A stretch of DNA of 64,000 nucleotides, taken from Aeromicrobium piscarium. GTDB taxonomy: Bacteria; Actinomycetota; Actinomycetes; Propionibacteriales; Nocardioidaceae. Made by a program: the position numbers and the translations under genes. Numbering within the stretch: the stretch's first letter is position 1; the number at the start of each line of letters is the position of its first letter. The stretch lies in the NCBI RefSeq assembly GCF_007421815.1, contig NZ_VLNT01000002.1, forward strand, positions 124,001 through 188,000. The letters run 5' to 3'. Below, one piece after another: positions 48,601 through 56,145 of the stretch. The notes under the pieces were generated by a model, which was given only the letters and a program-made list of their open reading frames with translations, was not told the origin of the DNA and searched no databases.

Positions 48601-50223
48601 GCCGTCAACGCGGCGAACGATCTGCTCGGCCTGCCCGAGATGCGCAAACCGTGGCTGCCGCCCCTCCCGCAGACGCTGACCCTCGACGATCTCGACGACG
48701 CCGCGCCCGCGGACTCCGACGCGATCGTGTTCGGGCTTGCCGATGTCCCCCATCGCCAGGAGCAGCGCGTGGCCACCTGGGATCTGGTCCGCGGCGGTCA
48801 CCTGATGATCGCCGGGCAGTCGCGCTCGGGCCGTTCTTGGGCGCTGCGGACCATCGCCGCCTCGATCGTGCGGACACACTCACCGGCCGATGTCCACGTC
48901 TACGGCATCGATGCCGGCAACAACGCGCTGCTGCCACTCGTCTCGCTGCCGCACGTGGGCGCTGTCGTCACCCGCACGCAGACCGATCGCCTGTACCGGC
49001 TCTTCGACTTCCTCGGTCGTGAGCTCACCCGCCGCCAGCAGTCGCTCGCGAGCCAGGGATTCGCCGATGTCACCGAGCAGCGCGCAGCGGTACCGCCAGA
49101 GGAGCGGCTGCCCTATCTCGTCGTGGTGCTCGACCGGCTCGAGGGCTATGTGAGCGCCTTCGACTCCCTCGACGGCGGTGTGCTGGTCGAGCGTCTCGTC
49201 GGCTTGCTCCAGGAGGGTGTCGGGGCCGGCATCAGGTTCGTGATCGGCGCGGACCGCAGCGGCGTGCTCGGGCGGATCGCTCTGCTCGTCGAGGATCGGA
49301 TCATGCTCTCGATGAGCGATGCGAGCGACTTCTCGGCGATCGGATTGTCGGCCCGCTCGGTGCCGGCCTCCATGCCGCCGGGTCGTGGTTTCCGGGGCGG
49401 CGAGCGCCCCGAGGAGCTGCAGTTCGCGATGCTCGATGCGAGCGGCGAGGGCACCGCACAGGTCCGGGCGCTGCACGAGATCGGTCGGCTGGCGGCTGAA
49501 CGTCACCCCGATATCCCGCGGCCGCAGCGGCCGCAGCGTATCGACGAGCTGCCTGTCACGATCAGCCTGGAGGAGGCGCGCCAGCTCGAGCGCACATCGG
49601 CCCAGGACAGCCCGACCTTCGTCCCCATCGGCGTCGGCGGGGACACGCTCGCCCTCGTCGGGTTCGACCCGCTCGTCACCGGTCCGGGATTCCTCGTGGC
49701 CGGACCCCCGCGCTCTGGGCGCAGCACGTCCCTGCGCGTCGCGGTGGAGCATCATCTCTCCCGACGACGCGAGGTCGTGGCCTTCGCACCTCGCATCTCG
49801 GCCCTGCGCGAGGTCGAGGGGAAGCGCTACCGGCTCATGACCGGTCAGGAGCCGATCGACGAGATCCGACAGGTGATCGGCGGGCTCAGAACCCATCACC
49901 TCATCGTCGTGGACGATCTCGACGTGCTCGGCGCCGACTCACCCTTGGCGCAGTTCCTCTCCGAGACGCTGACGGGCATGCGCGACTCCCCCAATGCCAT
50001 GATCGTCGCCGGCGGCATCGATGAGCTGGCGAGCTCGTACCGGGGCCTGCCGGCCGATCTCAAACGGGGCCGCACCGGCTTGGTGCTCGCCCCGCGGGCG
50101 GCAAATGACGGCGATGTCGTGAATGCACGCTTCCCTCGTTCGGTCGGTGCCTCGGTGCCGATCGGGCGAGGGCTGCTGGCCACCCCCACCGGATTCCGGT
50201 GGGTCCAGGTGCCGCAGCCCTGA
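45682..50223 (+). CDS. EssC/EccC-like FHA-FtsK/SpoIIIE ATPase of a type VII-like secretion system
   Basis: 1513 residues from ATG 45682. The N-terminal 100 residues are beta-rich and FHA-like. A second FHA-type domain has VYRLGIGTSTIGNAAHCTI (about 125-143). Two adjacent membrane helices lie at about 302-343 (very Met-rich). Three FtsK/SpoIIIE ATPase domains follow. Domain 1 has a full Walker A GTTGSGKS (718-725) and Walker B LLIIIDEF. Domains 2 (GQSRSGRS at about 1045) and 3 (GPPRSGRS at about 1341) have Arg in place of the Walker Lys. The FHA-TM-FtsK order is that of Firmicutes EssC rather than EccCa/EccCb. It should energise export of WXG-type proteins such as those encoded at 53359-56145. 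Confidence 0.9.
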   Translation: MRLLITAESASSRKRRDVIVGYTPSSTVADLETQLHEVLEGRRHADLSNVVELTSKRPGWPSSPQGGLYLGDRRLDPDEPITTSGVRHGAVVGLGGPSSHRGEEPDGVVEIRISSGVGAGRVYRLGIGTSTIGNAAHCTIRLAQGPETAARLEVGPRGDIIVTPDPSTIGEEMAAPFRREPATEPIMLSASTVTTRKRRRFGRKKNVESILEQGESIDPTAPLPLVRLERRPLIDGTVWEPGAVLGIGDILLEHVPVTTADASLSPAVASPELDYNRPPRLHPAERVREFKLPTEPRRPDKMPIPIFMVLSPLLMSGTMFFVTRSMYSLMFMVMMPMMMLLNMTGSRRQQKRRYLDQLAEFHRRRADVEEAAVASLLDERSQRRGLYPDPASVLLFATGPRARLWERRRWDPDFLVLRVGTSDVASDVIVKDSTREQHEGPLRWTAPDVPVAVPLATTAVLGIAGETADVHRTTSWLLAQIATLHSPTDTRLWIFSSSRGAASWEWTKWLPHERAGDDHPRPVRLAHDEDDRAAMIGELTAEVERRKELDTDEREGLPSIVVVLDGARELRMAPGMTSLLKSGAFVNVYFICLDRTSRELPEECRSVVEIDGPLANLQTTAERHLDGVRRDVVDDAWLDRLGRALAPIRDVSTEDLSSSLPAASRLLDVLGLPVPDGEALTRRWSGGGRTTRAVIGEGLDGPFTVDVRADGPHGLVAGTTGSGKSELLQTIIASLSVGNRPDEFNFVLIDYKGGAAFKDCQHLPHTVGMVTDLDGHLTSRALESLGAELRRREHQLARADAKDIEDYLAAKGPDDEPMPRLLIIIDEFAALVAELPDFVNGLVDVARRGRSLGVHLILATQRPAGVVNAEIKSNTNLRIALRVTDANDSEDVIESKVAAEIPKSFPGRAYARLGHSSLVAFQSSRVGGRPAGDERPELVSRAFGLGDLRALAPLSAEAEEDTSTPTDLTTLVRAVNAANDLLGLPEMRKPWLPPLPQTLTLDDLDDAAPADSDAIVFGLADVPHRQEQRVATWDLVRGGHLMIAGQSRSGRSWALRTIAASIVRTHSPADVHVYGIDAGNNALLPLVSLPHVGAVVTRTQTDRLYRLFDFLGRELTRRQQSLASQGFADVTEQRAAVPPEERLPYLVVVLDRLEGYVSAFDSLDGGVLVERLVGLLQEGVGAGIRFVIGADRSGVLGRIALLVEDRIMLSMSDASDFSAIGLSARSVPASMPPGRGFRGGERPEELQFAMLDASGEGTAQVRALHEIGRLAAERHPDIPRPQRPQRIDELPVTISLEEARQLERTSAQDSPTFVPIGVGGDTLALVGFDPLVTGPGFLVAGPPRSGRSTSLRVAVEHHLSRRREVVAFAPRISALREVEGKRYRLMTGQEPIDEIRQVIGGLRTHHLIVVDDLDVLGADSPLAQFLSETLTGMRDSPNAMIVAGGIDELASSYRGLPADLKRGRTGLVLAPRAANDGDVVNARFPRSVGASVPIGRGLLATPTGFRWVQVPQP

Positions 50224-50406
50224 GCCCCGGCCTAGGAGAAGGCGCTCGGCGTTACTACTGGGTTGCGCGTGAGGTGTTCGATGTCATCGACGGGCCGGCC
50301 GTCGTGTCTGAGACGACGGGGCAAATTCTCCCTGTGGATAGTCGCTGGACGTGTCAGTGGGACCTGCGATGATGGGAACATCAGTTCGACGCATGTGGGG
50401 GTTCCG
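50224..50406. other. Intergenic region upstream of the HNH gene
   Basis: This 183-bp stretch lies between the EssC-like gene stop and the HNH gene. It contains no convincing gene. A short palindromic part (GCCGTCGTGTCTGAGACGACGG at about 50288-50309) could be an operator or terminator. GGGGG at 50397-50401 precedes the ATG at 50407. Confidence 0.3.
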
Positions 50407-51696
50407 ATGGGTGTGGTGGTGGATCGTCTGGCCGGTGGTCCGGCGGCGATCGCTGCCGCGCGTGAGGGGCTCGCCGGACTGGATGCGGGTGAGTTGGTGG
50501 AGGCGCATCGGGTGGGGCAGGAGATTCTGCGTGAGGTGCAGGCGTTCCTTCTCGCCGTGACCGCTGAAGGGGCGCGCAAGAAGGCGCACGAGCAGACCTC
50601 CGCACCGTCCATGGATGCGTTGATCGCCGAGACCTCGGGTATCACCCGGCGCGACGCCGCCCGGCAGCGCCAGCGCGCCGAACGCCTCGAGACGGCGCCT
50701 GTGCTGGCCGGACAGCTGACCAAGCCCGGCATGTCCACCGACAAGGCTCAGGTGGTCGCCCGCGCCATGGATGATCTTCCCCGCGACCTGTCCGCGGCCG
50801 ACCGCGGCATCGTCGAACGTGATCTCGCTGAGGCGGCACCAGGCATGAGCCTTGAACAGTTGCGGCGCAAGGCCCGTCGGGCGGTCGAGATCGTCGACAA
50901 GCCCCGCGCCGACGCGATCGAAGACCGCGCTCTCACCCGCCAGGAGGAGGCGGCACAGCGCAAGGTCAGCTTCTGGATGACCCGGCCCGATGATGCTGGC
51001 ATGGTCAAGGGCGGATTCGAGATCGACGCGTTCACCGGCGACATGCTGCGCTCCGTCCTCGAATCCAAGACCTCACCGCGCTACCGCGGCGCTGACGCTG
51101 AGGTACCCGAATCGACGTCGGTCGGCGACCAGCCGGCCTATCCGGAGAAGCTCGGTCGCGCCTTCTGCGATGTCCTGCGGCACCTGCCCAAGGACGGCTA
51201 CGGCAACCACGGCGGTGTCGCCGCCACGCTCATGGTCACCGTCACCGAGGACGCCCTGCGTGGTCGCACCGACCAGGCCGGCGTCACCGACCATGGCACG
51301 CATGTCTCCGCCGGGCAGCTGCGGATGATCGCCTGCGGCGCGGGCATCATCCCCGCGGTCATGGACGGCGACTCGGTACCCCTCGACCTCGGCCGCAGCA
51401 ACCGGCTCCACACCGAGAAACAACGACGCGCACTCGCGCTCAGGGACGGAGGGTGCGCGTTCCCGGGCTGCGACCGACCGCCCAGTTGGTGTGAAGCCCA
51501 CCATGTGAGGCCGTGGTCCGAGGGCGGACCGACCAGTGTCGACGACGGAGTCCTGCTCTGCGCGCATCACCATCGCAAAATTCATCACAGCAGGTGGCGA
51601 GTCATCATCAACCCCCGCGACCGACTCCCCGACTTCTACCCACCCGGATCCACCACGCCCATCCGCAACACCCGCTACCGACCACTCATCGCCTAG
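50407..51696 (+). CDS. 13E12-repeat-family DUF222 / HNH endonuclease
   Basis: 429 residues from ATG 50407. The N-terminal DUF222 part has RRDAARQRQRAERLETAPVLAG and KAQVVARAMDDLPRDL. A C-terminal HNH nuclease domain has CAFPGCDRPPSWCEAHHVRPW and LLCAHHHRKIHH, with metal-type His and Cys clusters intact. Such genes are multi-copy and mobile-like in mycobacteria and other actinobacteria. It interrupts the type VII-like locus and ends at a large inverted-repeat element, so it may be an insertion. Its target and role are unknown. Confidence 0.92.
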   Translation: MGVVVDRLAGGPAAIAAAREGLAGLDAGELVEAHRVGQEILREVQAFLLAVTAEGARKKAHEQTSAPSMDALIAETSGITRRDAARQRQRAERLETAPVLAGQLTKPGMSTDKAQVVARAMDDLPRDLSAADRGIVERDLAEAAPGMSLEQLRRKARRAVEIVDKPRADAIEDRALTRQEEAAQRKVSFWMTRPDDAGMVKGGFEIDAFTGDMLRSVLESKTSPRYRGADAEVPESTSVGDQPAYPEKLGRAFCDVLRHLPKDGYGNHGGVAATLMVTVTEDALRGRTDQAGVTDHGTHVSAGQLRMIACGAGIIPAVMDGDSVPLDLGRSNRLHTEKQRRALALRDGGCAFPGCDRPPSWCEAHHVRPWSEGGPTSVDDGVLLCAHHHRKIHHSRWRVIINPRDRLPDFYPPGSTTPIRNTRYRPLIA

Positions 51697-51700
51697 ACCG

Positions 51701-51838
51701 TCGCGCCAGTAGGCGCGGCGTTGCGAACGGCGCATCCTTGGGGATGCTCCGCCATCGCCAAGGGCTCCGTCCAGGGAGGTGCCCCCACTGCGGAGCGCCC
51801 ACGGGGCGGCGCGGCGTAGCCGGGGCCTACTGGCGCGA
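51701..51838. repeat. 138-bp element with 14-bp terminal inverted repeats
   Basis: TCGCGCCAGTAGGC (51701-51714) and its exact complement GCCTACTGGCGCGA (51825-51838) flank a GC-rich interior that contains the hairpin GCATCC/GGATGC (about 51736-51751). It lies between the HNH stop (51696) and the PKD-like gene (51843). No target-site duplication is visible, so it could be a MITE-like element or a large bidirectional terminator. Confidence 0.7.
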
Positions 51839-51842
51839 TCTC

Positions 51843-52739
51843 TTAACGCACCTTCTTGACGATCGACTGCAGCTCACCGACGCCCAGGTCGTAGGGGCCT
51901 CCCGAACCGGAGATGGTCCCGGGCATCTGGAGCGTCTCGCCGTTCGGCAAAGTCGCCTCGACCGTGTAGTCGACGGTGACGCCGATCGCGTACGACCCGG
52001 AGCGTCGGTACGCATGCTCGACGGCACCCTCCTGGCCGACCTCCGCATCGGCGATGCCGGCACCGGTGGCGGAGGCACCGTCGCCGAAGTTCCAGGTGAC
52101 GTCCTCGGGTGAGAAGGTCAGCGGGATGTCGAAGCCGAGGACGTCGACATTCACCTGCTGGTCCGCGTCGTCGACGTACATATTCGTCGGGAAGTTGACG
52201 TAGCTGCGCGCGCCGGGCTCAGTAGTGATCTCCACCCCAGGGGCGACGGCTCGTGCGCTGTCGATGATGTCGTCGATGGTGATCTGGCGGGGCCCCTCCT
52301 GCGGCGGCGGATCGTTCGCACCGCGGCAGATGACGCCGAGCCGCTCGAACTCCGGACCGTTGGGGAATGTGCCATCGGGATTGACGAGCCGACCGAAGTC
52401 CCAGTACCCGTTCTCTCCATCGGCGCAGTGGGTCTCGGCGTACTGATACATCTCGTGACACAGTGCATCGTTGATCTGCATGGGACGATTGGTCTCGGGG
52501 TCGTGCCTGATTCCGGCTTCTGGACAGTACGGCGCGTAGGCGTGTTCCATCCACGGTTCAGGGTCGGTGAAGATCGGCCGGTCGCCTCCGCCGCCTCCAC
52601 CCGGGTCGGTGACCGAACCACCGGGGTCGGTACCGACGAGATCATCGTCGTCCCAGTCCCAACCGGCGAACGCAGGGCTGACAGTACCGATGAGAACAGC
52701 CGCCAGTCCGATGGCGGCGACTCGAAGTCCTTGTCTCAC
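51843..52739 (-). CDS. Secreted PKD-like protein (paralogue A), type VII-locus
   Basis: 298 residues, start GTG 52739 with GGGGGAG upstream. A signal peptide (LRVAAIGLAAVLIGTVSPAFA) is followed by Asp/Gly-rich low complexity and a domain with ITIDDIIDSARAVAPGVEI, then YVNFPTNMYVD. A PKD-like beta domain has FSPEDVTWNFGDGASATG, EHAYRRSGSYAIGVTVDY and the end GVGELQSIVKKVR. The same layout and end are found at 56645-57496, so these are paralogues. It is translated behind the lipoprotein gene 52744-53352. Probably an exported surface or adhesion protein. Confidence 0.75.
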   Translation of the reverse strand: MRQGLRVAAIGLAAVLIGTVSPAFAGWDWDDDDLVGTDPGGSVTDPGGGGGGDRPIFTDPEPWMEHAYAPYCPEAGIRHDPETNRPMQINDALCHEMYQYAETHCADGENGYWDFGRLVNPDGTFPNGPEFERLGVICRGANDPPPQEGPRQITIDDIIDSARAVAPGVEITTEPGARSYVNFPTNMYVDDADQQVNVDVLGFDIPLTFSPEDVTWNFGDGASATGAGIADAEVGQEGAVEHAYRRSGSYAIGVTVDYTVEATLPNGETLQMPGTISGSGGPYDLGVGELQSIVKKVR

Positions 52740-52743
52740 GGTC

Positions 52744-53352
52744 TCACTCCCCCAGGTTGAAGTTCAGCAGTGACCATACGTCACCGGTCCATCGGAGATT
52801 CAACGACGCCGGGACATCCTGCTCCGCAGGCAACACTTCGACGTCCTCAGGGTCCTCGCTGTTGATGCGCTCACCCCCGGGAATGTCCATGGTCAGCGAA
52901 AAATTGTGCACGTCGTCGCTGGTCTCGTGGTCCTGGACGATGAAGGTAGGTTCTTTCCCGGCGACCTGCAACTTCTTACTCTCCGCCGCAGCGAAGCGCT
53001 CCAGTGAGGCGCACCCCTCGCAGGTGGTCTGGTCGGCGATGTCGAGGACCGGATCGGCGTCGCCGGTCGCGTAGGCATAGAAGATCAGGTCCATCGCGTA
53101 CTGCGCGAACTCCTCGGCGCTCTCCGACGAGTTCTCCTGATCCCCCGGAGCTGGGGGCGCCTCTGTGGCGCTCCATTCCCAGTCCTGCTCCTGCGCCGGC
53201 GTACTCTCCGTCCCTGCCTCGGGCAAGTCGGAGTCCTCCCCGCCGGAGCAGGCCGCCAGCGTGAGCGCCAACAGCACAGCGACAACCCCGGCACCACGTC
53301 GCCGTGAGACGAACGAGGTGCCGGGGTCGCGGGCCGTGTCGTCAGGCCACAC
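52744..53352 (-). CDS. DUF6318-like lipoprotein (paralogue A)
   Basis: 202 residues, start GTG 53352. The signal peptide ends in LTLAAC, with a Ser/Pro/Glu-rich linker after the Cys. The conserved core reads AEEFAQYAMDLIFYAYATGD, then CEGCASLERF, in the manner of DUF6318-type lipoproteins. The C-terminus is a small beta domain ending NLRWTGDVWSLLNFNLGE. It precedes the PKD-like gene by 4 bp and follows the WXG100 gene by 6 bp on the minus strand, so it probably belongs to the secretion operon. Function unknown. Confidence 0.75.
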   Translation of the reverse strand: MWPDDTARDPGTSFVSRRRGAGVVAVLLALTLAACSGGEDSDLPEAGTESTPAQEQDWEWSATEAPPAPGDQENSSESAEEFAQYAMDLIFYAYATGDADPVLDIADQTTCEGCASLERFAAAESKKLQVAGKEPTFIVQDHETSDDVHNFSLTMDIPGGERINSEDPEDVEVLPAEQDVPASLNLRWTGDVWSLLNFNLGE

Positions 53353-53358
53353 CGTCGA

Positions 53359-53664
53359 TCAGCGCGGCGAGGTGAGCGGCGAGAGCACGGGATGCTTGTC
53401 CTGCTCCTTGGCGCCCTCGGCGAACTTGTTGTGCTGGAAGGCGACATCGGTGCCCGCACCGGCGAAGGCCTGGCACAGGTTCGTCAGCGTCTGCTTGAAC
53501 TGCACCCAGGACTCGTTGAACTGGGCGGCGCCAGCCGACTGCCACTCCTCATTGGCCTGCGTCAGCGATGCATCCACATTGGTGATCATCGTGTCGGTCT
53601 CCTGCATCGAACGCTGAAGCGTCGTGTAGAGAGCGTGCAGGTCTTCGATCCGTGCTCCGGCCAT
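53359..53664 (-). CDS. WXG100-family ESX/type VII substrate-like protein
   Basis: 101 residues, helical hairpin type: IEDLHALYTTLQRSMQETDTMITNVDASLTQANEE, the turn WQSAGAAQF at 41-49, then NESWVQFKQTLTNLCQAF. The Trp41 turn is where WXG100 proteins carry W-x-G; here the third residue is Ser and a Gly comes at +4. No C-terminal YxxxD/E signal is visible. It is the first gene of a minus-strand operon with the lipoprotein and PKD-like genes and is divergent from the WRG-motif gene. The EssC-like ATPase nearby is its likely exporter. Confidence 0.82.
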   Translation of the reverse strand: MAGARIEDLHALYTTLQRSMQETDTMITNVDASLTQANEEWQSAGAAQFNESWVQFKQTLTNLCQAFAGAGTDVAFQHNKFAEGAKEQDKHPVLSPLTSPR

Positions 53665-53721
53665 CTGATTTCTCCTCAGTACGTTGGTCCGTCCCCCGAA
53701 CCCCGCCGAAGGACCACTGCG

Positions 53722-53749
53722 TTGACAAGACAGTACCGAACTCTACGAT
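53722..53749 (+). promoter_or_regulatory. Sigma-70-like promoter in the divergent WXG gap
   Basis: TTGACA (53722-53727) and TACGAT (53744-53749) are spaced by 16 bp and point toward the WRG-motif gene at 53853. Between them and the gene, AGCTTCAGTGTC (53811-53822) and AGCTTCACTGTC (53828-53839) form a near-direct repeat that may bind a regulator. Confidence 0.5.
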
Positions 53750-53852
53750 CTCTCCCCTAGTCCCGCCCACTCAGAGAGCGATCGAGGCGAGTCCTGGTAC
53801 CTTCTTTCTCAGCTTCAGTGTCTTTCCAGCTTCACTGTCGAGGGGTGGATCG

Positions 53853-54185
53853 GTGACCGACCAAGAGGACAACCAGTACAAGGCCGCGCTCGGGCGCGCA
53901 CGGACGCGGATCGGCCAGGAACGCGATGCCTTCGATATCGGGGGCGATCCCACATCGGCGGTCACCCGGGCCATCGCGACCGACGGCGGATGGGACTGCA
54001 GCGAGGCCGATGGCTGGCTGGAGGACCTCTCGCATCAGGTCAGCGGGCTGCGCGAGGCCTTCGATCAGGCATGGAACGACATCAACTCGGCCCACGAAGC
54101 CCAACCCGACAAGGTCGACGAGGGTGACTGGCGCGGACGGGCGTACTACACGCTCCAAGGCCCCCTGATCCTGCAGGCGTACTGA
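53853..54185 (+). CDS. Small WRG-motif protein of the type VII-like locus
   Basis: 110 residues from GTG 53853 (GAGGGG upstream). It is mostly helical (EADGWLEDLSHQVSGLREAFDQAWNDINSAHEAQ) and ends with DWRGRAYYTLQGPLILQAY. The W-R-G at 93-95 resembles a WXG turn, but the second helix of a normal WXG100 protein is missing. The stop is 1 bp before the next gene's ATG, so the two may act as a pair or be a split unit. No other domain is seen. Confidence 0.7.
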   Translation: MTDQEDNQYKAALGRARTRIGQERDAFDIGGDPTSAVTRAIATDGGWDCSEADGWLEDLSHQVSGLREAFDQAWNDINSAHEAQPDKVDEGDWRGRAYYTLQGPLILQAY

Positions 54186-54186
54186 C

Positions 54187-56145
54187 ATGACCGTGCGCAT
54201 GAACGTCGACGCCCTCGATTCCGCGATCTCCGCGGTCGAGGAGCTTGCCAATGACATCGCCAATGCCCGTACCGCCTGCATCAACGCCGTGCCGTACCGC
54301 GGGCCGTCGCTGTCGAGCCTGACCGGGAATTCGGTCACCGTGACCGCGCCGGAGTGGCTCAGGGAGCAGAAGACCGACCCGCTGGGTGTCGTGCTCGATC
54401 TCGCCCGTCTCCTCGACACCGATGGCGAGGGCGAGGTCGTGTGGACGGGATCCACCGACGGCTCCATCCAGGACATCAAGGAGGAGCTCGGTCGTCAGAT
54501 CGCGGCGCGCGCCGAGGATCTGGAGGATGTCGAGTCCTCTGAGGATCTCGACGAGTTCCTCGAGACGCTGGAACTGCTCGACACGTACGCCGACGATCCC
54601 GATGTCACCGGGGCCTTCGTCAACGCGATCGGTCCCGAGGGCCTCAACCGGCTGATCCAGCAGGCGGGTTCGATGACCGGCCCGTACGCCGACTACCCGA
54701 ACCCGAACGGCATCTACGAGGACTCCTCGTACGGCGAGGAGTTCGAACGCGTCGTCGCCATGCAGGACACGCTGGCCGAGACGTTGAGCCAGAGTGTCGC
54801 CACGGCCTCCCTCGCCGGCAAGCTGCCCGACGACTTCGGTGAGGAGTTCGTCCGCGGCGGAGACCCGCGGTCCGCCGCCATCCTCTTCGACTACGCGGCC
54901 CGGGGCGGACACGAGTTCGGCTCGGAGTTCCTGGTCTCCGCCGGAGACGCTCTCCTGGAATGGGAGAACGGCGAAGGCGGGATGTACTGGAGCAACTTCC
55001 CGGGCGGGGACCAGCAGTACGGCACCGCCGATCTCGATGCCCTGCGCGACCCCACGGTGGCGTGGATGGAGGCGCTCTCGCTCAGCACGGACGGCTCACA
55101 AGAAGTGCTGCTCGACACCGACCGGGCCGCCTACCTACTGGAGAGATTCAGCCCGATGGAGGATGTCAACGGTGAGGCGGCCGGCAAGGTCCTGCAAACC
55201 GCCACAGTCGACCAGGCCCTCGATCCGGGCAATCACGGGCGCGACGCCGCCGCCATCTCCTCGTGGGCCATCGAACACTTCGGCGGCGACGCCGAGCCCC
55301 CGGACGGCATCAAGGAGGAGCTCGGGGGCATTCTCGGGGTCTACATCTACGACGTCTACGAGGCGATCCCCGGCCGCGGCCTGGATATCGAGCCGGGAAC
55401 CTATGTCCGGCCTCCCGATGACCGCGGTGACGGTTGGCCAGTTCACGGAATCACGATCAATAACGAGGATCTGCGGGGAATCCTCGGCGATATCGGCGAT
55501 AACGACAGTGCCGTGTCCATCATCGGTTCGGCCGCGAACAACTACAACCAGGTGCGTATCGACGATGCCGTCCAGTCGGCGATCGCCAACGGCGGCCAGG
55601 TCGGGGGCGACGATCCCATCACCATGACCACCGGCACCAATGCCGCCAACCTCGGCTTCCTGTACGACGGACTGCTCGAGGGCGGCATCAGCTCCGCTGA
55701 GGACGACGCCGCTCAGCGGCGTCGTATGGCCGAGCTCCTCCTGCTCCCGACGAACGCGATCGACGTTCCTGGAGGTCCGGTGGGCACCTATGTGGTGGGA
55801 GAGATCAAGAAGCACCTCACCAATGAGTTCGTCGGCGACGGTGTCAACGAGGCCATCACCGGAGCGAATGATGTCTTCACCCAGCTGTCCCGCCAGACCT
55901 GGTTGCAGACCTTCGAGACCATGCTCACGGCCGAAGGCGGCGACCAGCTCGATCTGGGCGACGCTCGGGACCAGTGGCCCACCAATGCCGCCGGTAATCC
56001 CATCCCGACCGAGGATCTCTCGGACCAAGAGGTGCTGAACCTCATCCTCGCGATCCAAGACGGTGACGGCGGCTATGCCTCCACCGCGCTGTCGGAGGCG
56101 GCTGCCCAGATGGAACGCCATCTCGACCGGTACGGCGTGAGTTGA
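54187..56145 (+). CDS. Large (652-residue) protein of the type VII-like locus, unknown family
   Basis: 652 residues, ATG 54187 directly after the WRG-motif gene. The N-terminal 50 residues are a helical hairpin candidate (VDALDSAISAVEELANDIANARTACINA, then PYRGPSLSSL). The rest is alpha-rich, acidic and Gly/Asp-rich, with repeated short helices such as FVNAIGPEGLNRL, FDYAARGGHEFGSEFL and GFLYDGLLEGGISSAEDD. No signal peptide or membrane helix is visible, which fits type VII export without a Sec signal. Large proteins next to WXG genes are often secreted substrates; a toxin function is not indicated by any motif I see. Confidence 0.75.
   Translation: MTVRMNVDALDSAISAVEELANDIANARTACINAVPYRGPSLSSLTGNSVTVTAPEWLREQKTDPLGVVLDLARLLDTDGEGEVVWTGSTDGSIQDIKEELGRQIAARAEDLEDVESSEDLDEFLETLELLDTYADDPDVTGAFVNAIGPEGLNRLIQQAGSMTGPYADYPNPNGIYEDSSYGEEFERVVAMQDTLAETLSQSVATASLAGKLPDDFGEEFVRGGDPRSAAILFDYAARGGHEFGSEFLVSAGDALLEWENGEGGMYWSNFPGGDQQYGTADLDALRDPTVAWMEALSLSTDGSQEVLLDTDRAAYLLERFSPMEDVNGEAAGKVLQTATVDQALDPGNHGRDAAAISSWAIEHFGGDAEPPDGIKEELGGILGVYIYDVYEAIPGRGLDIEPGTYVRPPDDRGDGWPVHGITINNEDLRGILGDIGDNDSAVSIIGSAANNYNQVRIDDAVQSAIANGGQVGGDDPITMTTGTNAANLGFLYDGLLEGGISSAEDDAAQRRRMAELLLLPTNAIDVPGGPVGTYVVGEIKKHLTNEFVGDGVNEAITGANDVFTQLSRQTWLQTFETMLTAEGGDQLDLGDARDQWPTNAAGNPIPTEDLSDQEVLNLILAIQDGDGGYASTALSEAAAQMERHLDRYGVS

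Noticed and set aside
45682..50223. Naming the ATPase eccC of a mycobacterial ESX system
   Set aside because: The N-terminal FHA domains and the single long chain are EssC-like, and no EccB, EccD, EccE or mycosin gene is in the window.
54187..56145. Interpretation as an LXG polymorphic toxin
   Set aside because: No LXG opening, no C-terminal toxin domain and no immunity-type gene pattern were seen.
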